The notes: a model not told the origin generated them from the sequence alone. 64,000 nucleotides of DNA from an uncultured Bacteroides sp. (GCF_963676325.1 NZ_OY781099.1:3596001-3660000); one strand, 5' to 3'; shown: positions 1 through 8,981, counted from the stretch's first letter. A program made the numbers and translations.

Positions 1-1
1 G

Positions 2-121
2 ATACGTATTGACAGCAAAGCTGGTCACGGGTCTGGCAAACCAATAAGCAAAGTTCTGGAAGAGCAAGCAGACATTTACTCATTTATCATGTATAACATG
101 GGGATGAAGCCAAAATTCTGA
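2..121 (+). CDS. Prolyl oligopeptidase family serine peptidase, C-terminal fragment (partial)
   Basis: Only the last 39 codons and the TGA stop lie in the window; the gene starts upstream. The translated tail has the pattern SKAGHGSGKP, then an acidic stretch and a hydrophobic end (IYSFIMYNMG). This is typical of the C-terminus of S9A prolyl oligopeptidases, where the His of the AGHG-type motif completes the Ser-Asp-His triad. The enzyme cleaves short proline-containing peptides. A strong hairpin follows 20 bp after the stop. The family call rests on this short tail only, so subfamily and localisation cannot be judged. Confidence 0.75.
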   Translation: MRIDSKAGHGSGKPISKVLEEQADIYSFIMYNMGMKPKF

Positions 122-141
122 AAGATACAAATTGAATAATA

Positions 142-182
142 GAAAGCCCGTTTAATAACTAAGTTTCAGTAAACGGGCTTTC
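142..182 (+). terminator. Rho-independent-type terminator after the peptidase gene
   Basis: A perfect 13-bp stem (142-154 with 170-182) with a 15-nt loop. It follows the peptidase stop by 20 bp and lies about 100 bp beyond the end of the minus-strand nitroreductase, so it could serve both convergent genes. Confidence 0.85.
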
Positions 183-280
183 ATTATCATTATAAAACTA
201 TCCTATAGATTTTGTATTCTCAATATCAGACTTCAATTCAACGGCACTATTAGCAATAATAAATTCTGTTCTTATATCAA

Positions 281-862
281 TTACTTAAAATAACCTACGG
301 GATGATTTAATAAGAGAGTTTGCGTTCCTGTCAGTTTCAATGCTTTCTTTAATTCAGCAGCATCCATTGTAGCACGAACTACAGTAGCCAATCCAATTCC
401 AGAGCAAAACAAAGATATATTCTGCGAAACAATTCCAGCATCAAGTGCTCCCCAAGTTTGATCAGTGTCCGAAACCAGAATCAAACATACCGGAGCCTTC
501 ACCGGACGAACATCTCCACTACTTATAGGATCTAAAGTGCTGGTTGACGCATTATATAGATAACTACCTTCAGCCATACAAACATAAACTTTTATATCCT
601 GCTTGTTGCGTGCAGAAGGAGCTGTTCTTTTTCCCTCTTTAGAACGGTTTATACCATTTGCTGCCCAAAGAAGATCTGAAAGATCTTGCTGACTAAGCAT
701 CTTATCTGAGAATTCACGGGTAGATTTACGATTAGCAAAAGCTTTCATTATTTTCTCTCCACGATTTAAATCAGGTACATTTAACTTAATTGGTTTAAGT
801 TCTTGTGCATTAGTACATGAAATCAACATGAACAACGCCATTAAAAATAGGGATCTTTTCAT
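281..862 (-). CDS. Nitroreductase-family lipoprotein (SagB/ThcOx-like)
   Basis: A 193-residue protein. Residues 1-16 form a lipoprotein signal ending in a lipobox (LISC, lipidated Cys16), so it is predicted to be a membrane-anchored periplasmic or surface protein. The remainder fits the FMN-dependent nitroreductase fold: a basic Arg-rich segment RKSTREFSDK near residues 46-55, LSDLLWAANGINR, a SARNKQD segment where SagB-like proteins bind flavin phosphate, and GAVDAGI-like and GIGLATV motifs near the C-terminus. Members reduce nitro compounds, quinones or peptide-derived substrates with NAD(P)H; the substrate here is unknown. It runs convergent with the peptidase and 41 bp downstream of the PEP-synthase-like gene on the same strand, so read-through from that gene is possible. 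Confidence 0.8.
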   Translation of the reverse strand: MKRSLFLMALFMLISCTNAQELKPIKLNVPDLNRGEKIMKAFANRKSTREFSDKMLSQQDLSDLLWAANGINRSKEGKRTAPSARNKQDIKVYVCMAEGSYLYNASTSTLDPISSGDVRPVKAPVCLILVSDTDQTWGALDAGIVSQNISLFCSGIGLATVVRATMDAAELKKALKLTGTQTLLLNHPVGYFK

Positions 863-903
863 AATCTTTGTTTTTAAACTATTCTATTTTTGATTAATCT
901 TGT

Positions 904-3870
904 TTATAATTCCTGGGGTTTCATTACTATTCCTATATTCTTCTTTCCATCAATTTTCACTATCAGTGGTTTGTCAAAATGTATATGACGAAGGTACTTG
1001 GTTTCAGACACAGCCTCTTTCTCATTCAGGAAAGCCTGATCATAAACCCCATCATTCATATACGAATTAATGGTAAAATAACCAACTCCAAACGATGTGA
1101 GGTTCTGAAAGAAATGCGTTCCCTGACTTGGATCAACTCGGTAATTCGTTAAGCCTGCTTCTACAATAACTTTTGCAGCAGAGATATGCGGCCATTTAAC
1201 CGGAATTCCGAGCCAGGTATCACTAGAGCCCCATCTTCCGGGTCCAACCAGGATATAGTTCTTTTTCTTTTCCAGAAATTCTTTATTCAGTTTTTCAATT
1301 TCATAGGCAATATCCTGATTGTGAGAGGCACTGTAATGGTCAGTCTTTACATAAACCACATCATAAATATCATTCATAATTCCATGCCCCAAAGCATGGT
1401 TAGAACCAAGTAACGTATCTTCTTTGCTTATCAATGACAAATTCTCATCAATCATCTCTTTACTATCTACAATAGGACGAATCTGCAGCAAATAGAACGT
1501 CCCCGACTTATCCATTTCCGTACTCATTGTTGCGGCAAATTCAATTTCCACAGGTCGTCTCATCTCTTTCTCACCATACTTCATAGCCAACTGAAGAATG
1601 CGTGACAACGGAAAAACATCATGCTGAAGGATATTTGCAAACGTAATCAGTTTTCGCCCGCCCGGATAAATTCCGTCTCGAATAACCTGATCATAAGGAT
1701 CAAATGTTGAAGCAATATATCGTAGTGACCCATCCTGTTCAGCCTCCTTAACCGGAAGTTTCAATAAATTAAAACCGTCATCAATAGAAAAGTTCTGACC
1801 AACATTCTTGAGATCCAAGGCATAAAACCTGGTCTGAGTCTCTTTTAACGCAATATCTACTTCACTGGTTTGCAACACATGATTAGGATGATAGGGAGAA
1901 AATCTCAGTGTCATTCCTCCATCTACAATGTACTTTCCAAGTCCCAATGCAATGTTTACAGTTCCCTCTTCAGGTTTCTCATCTCCAATTGGATAATAAT
2001 TCAATGACCTTGCCACACCTGACATAGAAGGATAATATCGATCTCCGTACTGATTACCAACAACTTCCTGCAAAATAACCGCCATCTTTTCCTGATCAAT
2101 AACATTTGAGGTGGCTTGCATGTAAGACTTGCTATCGCTGAAATAAACCGAAGCATAAACAGCCTTAATAGAATCACTAAGCATACGAAGCATTTCATAC
2201 TTATCGTCCAGATAAGGAATCATATACGTAGAATAAATACCAGCAAAAGGCTGGTAATGAGAATCTTCAAGCAAACTTGACGAGCGTATAGCTATAGGTG
2301 ACTTTACCACATCAAAGAAAGTGAAGAAATCCTCAATTAACCGTTCAGGTAATTTAGCTTTCAGAAAATATTTCAGAATAGTATCATCATCCACATCAGA
2401 AAGTGCCACCTGATACAAGTTATTAGTTTCCATAAACTCATCAAAAATATCAGTGCAGAGAACAACCGTTTTTGGGATAGCCACTTTCGCATTTTCAAAC
2501 TCATCAAATTCAAGATGACGTTTCACCATATTGTCAATAAACGCCAGTCCCCTGCCCTTTCCTCCCAATGAACCTTCGCCAATACGAGCAAAGTTAGAGT
2601 AACGGTCAAAACGATCACGTTTAAATATAGCCACTACTCCCTGATTCTTCATTTTCCGATATTTCACTATCGAATCAAAAATAATCTTCCTGTACACGTC
2701 AATATCCACCACCTTATCAAAAGTAATCTGACGAAGGAACTCAGCCACAGGAAACATAGCCCGGGAATAAAGCCAACGGGAGATATGATTTCGTGAAATA
2801 TGATATAATAATGATTCGCTGGGAACAGCAAAAATAATATTCTGAAGGTCTTTCAAATTACGAACTTTAGCTATTTCCTGATTAGTTTCCGGATTACGGA
2901 ATATAAAATCTCCGAATCCAAAATTATCAGAAACAATCCGCTGCAGGTCTACATCCATCTTCTTGGAATTCTTATCTACAAAGCTAGCTGAATAACGAGT
3001 TGCATAAACCTGGTTTTCCGTTTCAGAAGATTGAATAATCAGTGGAACAAACGGATCTTTCTTACGAATCTCCGCGCATAACTTAATACCCGCCATTGCA
3101 TCTCTCTTCCCATTTCGGGGGAACCTCACATCTGTGATAACTCCCAGCACATTGTTCTGAAATTTATTATAAAGTTCTATTGCTTCCTCATAATTCTTTG
3201 CCAGAGCTATTTTAGGACGTCCCCGCATACGTAAGGTTTTTTGGTGATCGTTCAAAGCTTCTGTGGCAAACTCCTGAGATTGCTGCAATATAAATTTGTA
3301 GAGATTAGGCAAAACTGATGAATAAAAACGAATAGAATCTTCTACTAACAGGATCATCTGTACGCCAACTTCCGCCACATCGTGTTCCAGATTCATATTA
3401 TCTTCTACCAGTTTTATGATAGAAACAAGTAAATCAGTATTCCCCAACCAGCAGAAAACATATTCAAATGCACTTATATCTTCATTTGCTATGCGTCTTC
3501 TCACTCCATGAGAGAAAGGAGTAAGAATCACAATTGGAATTTGCGGATATTTCTCCTTTATCATACGTCCGGTAGCAAAAAAATCACTATTATCAGTACT
3601 TGGCATACAAATTACCAAATCGTACTGCATATTTTCCAATTCCGTCCAGGCCTCTTCTTCAGAAGATATTTGGGTGAACCGGGGTGGATAACGTAAACTT
3701 AATGCAGCATACTCGTTAAAGATCTTCTCGTCAATACGTCCGTCATCTTCCAGCATAAACGCATCATAAGGATTAGCAATAAGCAGCACGTTAAATATTC
3801 TTCTTGTCATCAGGTTGACAAAAGTTGTATCTCTAAAATATAGTTGGTTCAATTTAAGTTTACTCAGCAT
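904..3870 (-). CDS. Receiver-domain / PEP-synthase-like (PPDK N-terminal) fusion protein
   Basis: A 988-residue protein of a family seen in Bacteroidetes and usually annotated as a PEP/pyruvate-binding protein. Residues 20-160 and about 168-320 look like two receiver-type regions (VLLIANPYDAF; MILLVEDSIRFY; GVITDVRFPRNGK with Asp in phospho-acceptor position). Residues about 430-800 match the ATP-grasp/PPDK N-terminal domain: GEGSLGGKGRGLAFI, AIRSSSLLEDS, FAGIYSTY, and an EIEFA...LQIRPIV end. The C-terminal part (about 875-985) has a GPGRWGSSDTWLGIPV block. I see no phosphohistidine swivel domain and no PEP-binding barrel, so it is unlikely to be a complete PEP synthase; a regulatory kinase or phosphotransfer role is inferred. 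Start: ATG at 3870 is used, but ATG at 3810 would begin exactly at the first receiver region. Confidence 0.75.
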   Translation of the reverse strand: MLSKLKLNQLYFRDTTFVNLMTRRIFNVLLIANPYDAFMLEDDGRIDEKIFNEYAALSLRYPPRFTQISSEEEAWTELENMQYDLVICMPSTDNSDFFATGRMIKEKYPQIPIVILTPFSHGVRRRIANEDISAFEYVFCWLGNTDLLVSIIKLVEDNMNLEHDVAEVGVQMILLVEDSIRFYSSVLPNLYKFILQQSQEFATEALNDHQKTLRMRGRPKIALAKNYEEAIELYNKFQNNVLGVITDVRFPRNGKRDAMAGIKLCAEIRKKDPFVPLIIQSSETENQVYATRYSASFVDKNSKKMDVDLQRIVSDNFGFGDFIFRNPETNQEIAKVRNLKDLQNIIFAVPSESLLYHISRNHISRWLYSRAMFPVAEFLRQITFDKVVDIDVYRKIIFDSIVKYRKMKNQGVVAIFKRDRFDRYSNFARIGEGSLGGKGRGLAFIDNMVKRHLEFDEFENAKVAIPKTVVLCTDIFDEFMETNNLYQVALSDVDDDTILKYFLKAKLPERLIEDFFTFFDVVKSPIAIRSSSLLEDSHYQPFAGIYSTYMIPYLDDKYEMLRMLSDSIKAVYASVYFSDSKSYMQATSNVIDQEKMAVILQEVVGNQYGDRYYPSMSGVARSLNYYPIGDEKPEEGTVNIALGLGKYIVDGGMTLRFSPYHPNHVLQTSEVDIALKETQTRFYALDLKNVGQNFSIDDGFNLLKLPVKEAEQDGSLRYIASTFDPYDQVIRDGIYPGGRKLITFANILQHDVFPLSRILQLAMKYGEKEMRRPVEIEFAATMSTEMDKSGTFYLLQIRPIVDSKEMIDENLSLISKEDTLLGSNHALGHGIMNDIYDVVYVKTDHYSASHNQDIAYEIEKLNKEFLEKKKNYILVGPGRWGSSDTWLGIPVKWPHISAAKVIVEAGLTNYRVDPSQGTHFFQNLTSFGVGYFTINSYMNDGVYDQAFLNEKEAVSETKYLRHIHFDKPLIVKIDGKKNIGIVMKPQEL

Positions 3871-4027
3871 AGCAAATTCCGATTATTATAAGATAACAAA
3901 TTTGACGATTTTTTTTGGCTTATGCAACAAATGAATTAAAAAGTAGCCCCAAAAACTACAAAATACCATTTTATTATTATTTCACTAATAAAATGGCTAA
4001 AAAATTAGTTCAAATCATTTAATTAAC

Positions 4028-4035
4028 TAAATTTG
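4028..4035 (+). promoter_or_regulatory. Bacteroides-type -7 box for gdhA
   Basis: TAAATTTG matches the Bacteroides TAnnTTTG -7 consensus, 50 bp before the gdhA ATG. No clear -33 TTTG is visible. Confidence 0.6.
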
Positions 4036-4085
4036 CAGATACAGTAGTTTACATTTTATCAATACCCAATTAAAAACAAAATAGT

Positions 4086-5420
4086 ATGAATATCGATCTT
4101 ATTATGGCTTCATTAGAAGCTAAACACCCTGGAGAGCTAGAATATCTCCAAGCTGTTAAAGAAGTGCTGATTTCTATTGAAGACGTTTATAATCAACATC
4201 CTGAATTTGAAAAAGCCCGCATCATTGAACGACTTGTAGAACCAGACAGGATCTTTACATTTAAAGTATCTTGGGTAGACGATAAAGGTAATGTTCAGGT
4301 AAACCTGGGTTACCGTGTTCAGTTCAACAACGCTATTGGTCCATATAAAGGTGGAATTCGTTTCCACGCTTCAGTAAATCTCTCCATTCTTAAATTCCTG
4401 GGATTTGAACAGACATTTAAAAACGCATTGACTACTCTTCCTATGGGTGGAGGTAAAGGTGGATCAGATTTCTCTCCACGTGGTAAGTCTGATGCTGAAA
4501 TAATGCGTTTCTGCCAGGCATTCATATTAGAACTTTGGCGTCATATTGGTCCTGATACAGATGTACCTGCCGGTGATATCGGCGTAGGCGCACGTGAAAT
4601 AGGTTACATGTTTGGCATGTATAAGAAACTGGCCCGTGAATTTACTGGTACCTTTACTGGTAAAGGACTTGAATACGGCGGTTCACTAATTCGTCCGGAG
4701 GCAACAGGCTTTGGCGGATTATACTTTGTAAACCAAATGCTAAAAACAAAAGGCATTGAGATCAAAGGAAAAACAATTGCAGTTTCCGGTTTTGGAAATG
4801 TAGCATGGGGTGCTGTAACCAAAGCAACTGAACTTGGAGCAAAAGTAGTTACTATCTCCGGACCTGACGGATATATTTATGATGAAGAAGGTATCAGCGG
4901 AGAAAAAATAGATTATATGCTTGAGTTACGTGCTACTGGTGATGACATAGTAGAACCATACGCAAAGAAATACAATGCGAAATTTGTTCCTAACCGTCAC
5001 CCATGGGAAGTTAAGGTAGACATTGCATTACCATGTGCTACTCAGAACGAACTCGATGGCGAAGATGCTAAGCTGTTAATTGAGAACAATGTATTATGTG
5101 TGGGAGAAATTTCCAACATGGGATGTACCCCAGAAGCAATAGACCTGTTTATTGAAAACAAGATAATGTACGCACCGGGCAAAGCTGTCAATGCCGGTGG
5201 AGTAGCAACTTCCGGACTTGAAATGTCTCAGAATGCTATGCACCTGAGCTGGGGAGCAACAGAAGTAGATAACAAACTTCACGAAATTATGCACGGCATT
5301 CATGCACAATGCGTGAAGTACGGTACAGAACCTGACGGATACATTAATTATGTGAAAGGTGCAAACATAGGCGGATTCATGAAAGTGGCTCATGCTATGA
5401 TGGATCAGGGCATAGTATAA
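4086..5420 (+). CDS. gdhA: NADP-type glutamate dehydrogenase
   Basis: A 444-residue hexameric-type glutamate dehydrogenase, the usual length for the bacterial small-subunit family. It interconverts 2-oxoglutarate plus ammonium and glutamate in the cytoplasm and is the main ammonium-assimilating enzyme in Bacteroides. Visible motifs are the substrate-binding KGGIRFH (around 90), PMGGGKGGSDF with the catalytic Lys region (around 120-130), the PAGDIGVGAREIGYM segment, and the nucleotide-binding GFGNVAWG (around 237). It is transcribed alone: a promoter box lies 50 bp upstream and a strong hairpin follows the stop. NADP preference is inferred from the family. Bacteroides species often have a second, NAD-type enzyme, which is not in this window. 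Confidence 0.96.
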   Translation: MNIDLIMASLEAKHPGELEYLQAVKEVLISIEDVYNQHPEFEKARIIERLVEPDRIFTFKVSWVDDKGNVQVNLGYRVQFNNAIGPYKGGIRFHASVNLSILKFLGFEQTFKNALTTLPMGGGKGGSDFSPRGKSDAEIMRFCQAFILELWRHIGPDTDVPAGDIGVGAREIGYMFGMYKKLAREFTGTFTGKGLEYGGSLIRPEATGFGGLYFVNQMLKTKGIEIKGKTIAVSGFGNVAWGAVTKATELGAKVVTISGPDGYIYDEEGISGEKIDYMLELRATGDDIVEPYAKKYNAKFVPNRHPWEVKVDIALPCATQNELDGEDAKLLIENNVLCVGEISNMGCTPEAIDLFIENKIMYAPGKAVNAGGVATSGLEMSQNAMHLSWGATEVDNKLHEIMHGIHAQCVKYGTEPDGYINYVKGANIGGFMKVAHAMMDQGIV

Positions 5421-5457
5421 AATAAAAAATAACTTCGTTTAATTGTTACTAGGTTTT

Positions 5458-5496
5458 GACAACCCGCTCTCCGAGAGAAGAGCGGGTTGTCGTTTT
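5458..5496 (+). terminator. Terminator after gdhA
   Basis: A perfect 13-bp GC-rich stem (5458-5470 with 5479-5491) with an 8-nt loop, followed by a short T run. It ends the gdhA transcript. Confidence 0.9.
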
Positions 5497-5531
5497 TATA
5501 CGCAAATTATTCACTAAATGATTTTTTTTCT

Positions 5532-5539
5532 TATCTTTG
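5532..5539 (+). promoter_or_regulatory. -7 box for the RlpA-type gene
   Basis: TATCTTTG, 31 bp before the chosen ATG at 5571. Together with the gdhA terminator just upstream, it argues against an upstream start at 5487, which would begin inside that terminator. Confidence 0.65.
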
Positions 5540-5570
5540 TGCCGAGACTGTTAACCAAAACAGAAAAAAT

Positions 5571-6053
5571 ATGGTCAACAAGATATTATTTACACTGTTT
5601 CTGCTGACCACTGTCAGTGTTTGCTCATCTGCACAAGAAACAGGAAAAGCTACTTATTACGGGAAAAGAATGCAAGGCAGAAATACTGCCAGCGGAATTC
5701 GTTATCACAATGACAGCCTCACTTGTGCCCACCGCACATACCCTTTTGGTACCTTACTGAAAGTAAGGAATCTGAATAATGACAAAGAAGTAATTGTAAA
5801 GGTCACAGACAGAGGTCCTTTTGGCAGAAGATTCGTTATTGACTTGTCCTATTGTGCAGCAAAAGAAATTGATCTGCTTGGTGTAGGGATAGCACCTGTA
5901 GAAGTTACCATTTACACACCAATAGAGGTTCCATTAAGAGCTAATGATGAGATAAAACCTCATTGGGAACTTGATATGGCCGTCCCCAATAAAGTCTGTC
6001 CCGATATTATGGATGAAGTCAAATCTAATGGCAAAACAGGCTCATCAAAATAA
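5571..6053 (+). CDS. rlpA: RlpA-like double-psi beta-barrel protein (septal ring lytic transglycosylase family)
   Basis: A 160-residue exported protein. Residues 1-22 are a signal peptide (MVNKILFTLFLLTTVSVCSS), followed directly by a double-psi beta-barrel: GKATYYGKRMQGRNTASG, HRTYPFGTLLKVRNL, VTDRGPF and IDLSYCAAKEI, all hallmarks of RlpA. RlpA proteins bind or cleave peptidoglycan lacking stem peptides at the division site. This version is short and has no SPOR domain, so septal targeting cannot be assumed. The cysteine at residue 18 is not in a good lipobox. It probably forms a two-gene transcript with the M24 peptidase 14 bp downstream. Confidence 0.88.
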   Translation: MVNKILFTLFLLTTVSVCSSAQETGKATYYGKRMQGRNTASGIRYHNDSLTCAHRTYPFGTLLKVRNLNNDKEVIVKVTDRGPFGRRFVIDLSYCAAKEIDLLGVGIAPVEVTIYTPIEVPLRANDEIKPHWELDMAVPNKVCPDIMDEVKSNGKTGSSK

Positions 6054-6067
6054 GAACATTTTTTCCA

Positions 6068-7237
6068 ATGAAAACATCTAATGAACTAACTCTGCGTCAG
6101 GAAAAGATACGGGCACTCATGCTCCAGTCTAACATTGACGCCGCACTTATTACTTGCAACGTAAACATACTATATACCTGCGGACAGGTTCTCAGCGGTT
6201 ATTGCTATCTACCTGTTGCAGGAGAACCATTATATTTTGTAAAGCGACCAAGCGGATTGAAAGGGAAGCATATTCATTATATCCGGAAACCGGAGCAAAT
6301 AGCCGAATATCTAAAAGAAAAAGAGATCCCTTTCCCTGAGACACTGATGCTTGAGGGAGATGAATTATCTTTTACCGAATACACCAGATTGGCAAATATA
6401 TTCCCATCTTCCAGATGTGTAAACGGAACACCTATAATCCGCAACGCCCGTAGCATAAAAACGGATGTGGAAATTGAATTATTCCGTCAGGCAGGTGCAG
6501 CACATACCCGCGCTTATCAGCAAATACCTTCTGTTTATCGCAAAGGAATGGACGACCGACAGTTTTCCATTGAAATAGAACGAATTATGAGATTAGAAGG
6601 CTGCCTGGGAATCTTCCGTGTTTTTGGTCAAAGTATGGAAATCTTCTTCGGAAGTGTACTTGCCGGAAACAATGCAGAAGCGCCATCACCTTACGACTTT
6701 GCTTTGGGAGGAAAAGGATTAAGTCCAGCCCTGCCAGGGGGACTAAACGGAACAAAGCTAGAAAAAGGGAATACTGTAATGGTGGACCTTGGAGGAAACT
6801 TTAACGGATACATGTGTGATATGTCTCGCGTGTTCTCTGTTGGGAAAATTAGTGAAGAAGCATACAAAGCACATCAGGTTTGCCTTGAAATCCAATCGGA
6901 AGTCATTGCCATGGCAAAACCTGGAGCTGTTTGCGAAGCACTTTATAATAAGGCCATCGATATAGTAACCAAAGCAGGTTTCAAGGATCAGTTCATGGGA
7001 ACCAAGCAACAAGCCAAGTTTGTGGGCCACGGCATCGGACTGGAAATAAACGAAGCGCCTGTACTTGCTCCGCGAGTAAAGCAAGAGTTGCAATCGGGAA
7101 TGGTCTTTGCTCTTGAGCCAAAGATTGTATTGCCTGGTGTTGGTCCTGTTGGTATTGAAAATTCATGGGTTGTTAATGAACACGGAGTTGAAAAGCTCAC
7201 GCTCTGCCAGGAAGAAATTATTGATTTGGAATCTTAA
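6068..7237 (+). CDS. M24B (Xaa-Pro aminopeptidase-like) metallopeptidase
   Basis: A 389-residue cytoplasmic protein with the creatinase/aminopeptidase two-domain layout. The N-terminal creatinase-like domain covers about 1-135; the pita-bread catalytic domain covers about 140-385. The five metal ligands are visible in order: Asp in VMVDLGGNFNGYMCDMSR (two Asp), His in GHGIGLEINE, Glu in ALEPKIV and Glu in GIENSWVV. Such enzymes remove an N-terminal residue preceding proline, or act on related substrates. It lies 14 bp after the RlpA-type gene. The substrate is inferred; M24B also includes prolidases. Confidence 0.88.
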   Translation: MKTSNELTLRQEKIRALMLQSNIDAALITCNVNILYTCGQVLSGYCYLPVAGEPLYFVKRPSGLKGKHIHYIRKPEQIAEYLKEKEIPFPETLMLEGDELSFTEYTRLANIFPSSRCVNGTPIIRNARSIKTDVEIELFRQAGAAHTRAYQQIPSVYRKGMDDRQFSIEIERIMRLEGCLGIFRVFGQSMEIFFGSVLAGNNAEAPSPYDFALGGKGLSPALPGGLNGTKLEKGNTVMVDLGGNFNGYMCDMSRVFSVGKISEEAYKAHQVCLEIQSEVIAMAKPGAVCEALYNKAIDIVTKAGFKDQFMGTKQQAKFVGHGIGLEINEAPVLAPRVKQELQSGMVFALEPKIVLPGVGPVGIENSWVVNEHGVEKLTLCQEEIIDLES

Positions 7238-7243
7238 AATACA

Positions 7244-7273
7244 AGAAGTGCCTATAAATATATGGGTACTTCA
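7244..7273 (+). terminator. Possible weak terminator after the M24 peptidase
   Basis: An 8-bp imperfect stem (one G-U) around a 12-nt AT-rich loop just after the stop, without a good T run. Confidence 0.35.
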
Positions 7274-7371
7274 ATATTATTTCTAACGTTCCTGTCTTCA
7301 TAGTAAAAAAATATATCTGTGCCTACAGTTATATAATAATAAAAAATATTACCACTTATCCATATTTTTAA

Positions 7372-7379
7372 TATATTTG
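7372..7379 (+). promoter_or_regulatory. -7 box for the kelch protein
   Basis: TATATTTG, 22 bp upstream of the ATG at 7402. Confidence 0.55.
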
Positions 7380-7401
7380 AGGCATCTTAATATATTGAAA
7401 A

Positions 7402-8745
7402 ATGGTACAAAGAACAGAGAAGAACAGATTTCTTCAGGTAAAAATAGCCTTAGCTTTTTTATTTATCAATGTAACTTTATTCGCCCAGAACAAAGGATTG
7501 GTCTTAGATAGAGAATCAGATGCTCCATTATCAGGAGTAAACGTATCCCTGAATAATAAGAAGGTTTTATCTAAAACAAATGACAATGGTGAGTTCTACC
7601 TGAAAAGGTTGTATAAATTCAATCCAAAAGATACACTCTGGTTTTCCTATATCGGATATTCCACAAAGAAAATAGCTGCCACAGATATAAAAGGCGCAAA
7701 TAACACTATATACCTATTCAAAGATACACTTTCACTAAAAGAAATAACAGTTACATCCAATAAACGACCACTGGATGAATCCCTTAATTATACAAAACTT
7801 GCCTCACTTAAGGTTGGAGTCAGTTCGTTTGGTTTAGCACTTGTAGGAAACAAAATCTATGTTTTTGGAGGTAATGAATCAGCTATAAAAAGTATTGCAA
7901 GTGAGGAAGAGACGATTAAAAGCGTTACAAAGCTAAATTATCATATTGACTGGCGGTCTTTTAGCAACAAATTACAAATTTACGATATACCTACAGATAG
8001 CTGGCAAATCAGTAATGTGCCACTCAGAAAAAGAGCATTCGAAAATGTAATTTATTATAAGGACAGATTATACATCTTTGGGGGTAAGAACTTATCAACA
8101 AGCAAAAGAGTTGAATATCTGGATAATACTATTGAGCTTTATGACATGAAACAGAATAAATGTTTTCTGGATAAAACAAACCCTCATCCCGGTGTAAATT
8201 GTGCTTCTTTCATTTATAATAGTAACTTAATAGTTATGGGCGGATCAATTAAAGAAAATGAGATACATAAAATTTACTCAAAGAAGGCGCACTTACAGAA
8301 TCTGAAAACTGGATTGTGGTATGAACTGCCTGATATGCCAACAGCAAAAGAAACGAAAGGAATAATTATAGATAATACTGTTTATTTAATTGGAGGATTT
8401 AACGATGTAGCACTAAGTAATATTGAATGTTACAATATAAAGAGTGGAAAATGGGAAACTATAGGTAATTTACCTCACGAGGTTGAAAGACCTGCTATCG
8501 CATACAATGATGATATAATCTATATTTATGAATACGATAAAATTCAGACCGTAAATATTAAAACTAATGAGATAAAGGCCTATCCTATCGACCTCACTGT
8601 AACTGATTGTGAATTAGTTTACTATGACAAAATGTTATATATCATCGGAGGCTTGGAACCTAATTCTGGATATTCTTCTGCTTCAAAGAATTTATATCGA
8701 ATTGATATTAATGACTTTAAGAAGACTGAAACTATAAACCAATAA
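7402..8745 (+). CDS. Secreted kelch-repeat protein with N-terminal carboxypeptidase-regulatory-like domain
   Basis: 447 residues. An N-terminal hydrophobic segment (residues 12-28) ends at LFAQ, a signal peptide cut typical of this group. Residues about 30-115 resemble the CarboxypepD-reg-like beta-sandwich found at the front of TonB-dependent receptors (SGVNVSLNNKKV, TNDNGEFYLKRL, FSYIGYSTKKI, LKEITVTS). From about 130 onward there are five or six kelch blades, recognisable as IYVFGG, LYIFGG, LIVMGG, VYLIGG and LYIIGG followed by W residues. The protein is probably a periplasmic or surface beta-propeller; its ligand is unknown. It stands alone with its own promoter box and runs toward the repeat region at 8.85 kb. 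Confidence 0.75.
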   Translation: MVQRTEKNRFLQVKIALAFLFINVTLFAQNKGLVLDRESDAPLSGVNVSLNNKKVLSKTNDNGEFYLKRLYKFNPKDTLWFSYIGYSTKKIAATDIKGANNTIYLFKDTLSLKEITVTSNKRPLDESLNYTKLASLKVGVSSFGLALVGNKIYVFGGNESAIKSIASEEETIKSVTKLNYHIDWRSFSNKLQIYDIPTDSWQISNVPLRKRAFENVIYYKDRLYIFGGKNLSTSKRVEYLDNTIELYDMKQNKCFLDKTNPHPGVNCASFIYNSNLIVMGGSIKENEIHKIYSKKAHLQNLKTGLWYELPDMPTAKETKGIIIDNTVYLIGGFNDVALSNIECYNIKSGKWETIGNLPHEVERPAIAYNDDIIYIYEYDKIQTVNIKTNEIKAYPIDLTVTDCELVYYDKMLYIIGGLEPNSGYSSASKNLYRIDINDFKKTETINQ

Positions 8746-8850
8746 TGTGGAAACCAACAAATTAATATTATAATGGCGTCCACATTCAAGAAATTCATTC
8801 CCCAATAAATAAAATCCATAGGAGAATAACCAAAAATCATTGGTGAATAA

Positions 8851-8944
8851 CTGTTCAAACTCCCGCCTGTCTTTTTTGGAAGCAGGCGGGAGTTTGCTCA
8901 ACATCCGGTTACGTTTCAAAAAAAGCAGGCGGGAGTTTGAACAG
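8851..8944. repeat. Two mutually exclusive hairpins (19-bp inverted repeat with a third internal arm)
   Basis: The arm at 8851-8869 pairs perfectly with 8926-8944 (19 bp, 56-nt interior). Its inner 14 bp (8856-8869) also pairs perfectly with a middle copy at 8883-8896, giving a compact hairpin. The 16-bp AGCAGGCGGGAGTTTG occurs directly repeated at 8881 and 8924. The element sits about 105 bp after the kelch gene. Confidence 0.8.
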
Positions 8945-8981
8945 TTCTGTTTTTTTGCAAATTCTACAGAAAAACAAAAAT

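Noticed and set aside
904..3870. Complete phosphoenolpyruvate synthase (ppsA)
   Set aside because: Only the ATP-binding PPDK N-terminal part is recognisable; the phosphohistidine and PEP-binding domains are not seen.
5487..5570. Longer start for the RlpA-type protein
   Set aside because: The extra 28 codons begin within the gdhA terminator and cover the -7 box; the ATG at 5571 starts a clean signal peptide.
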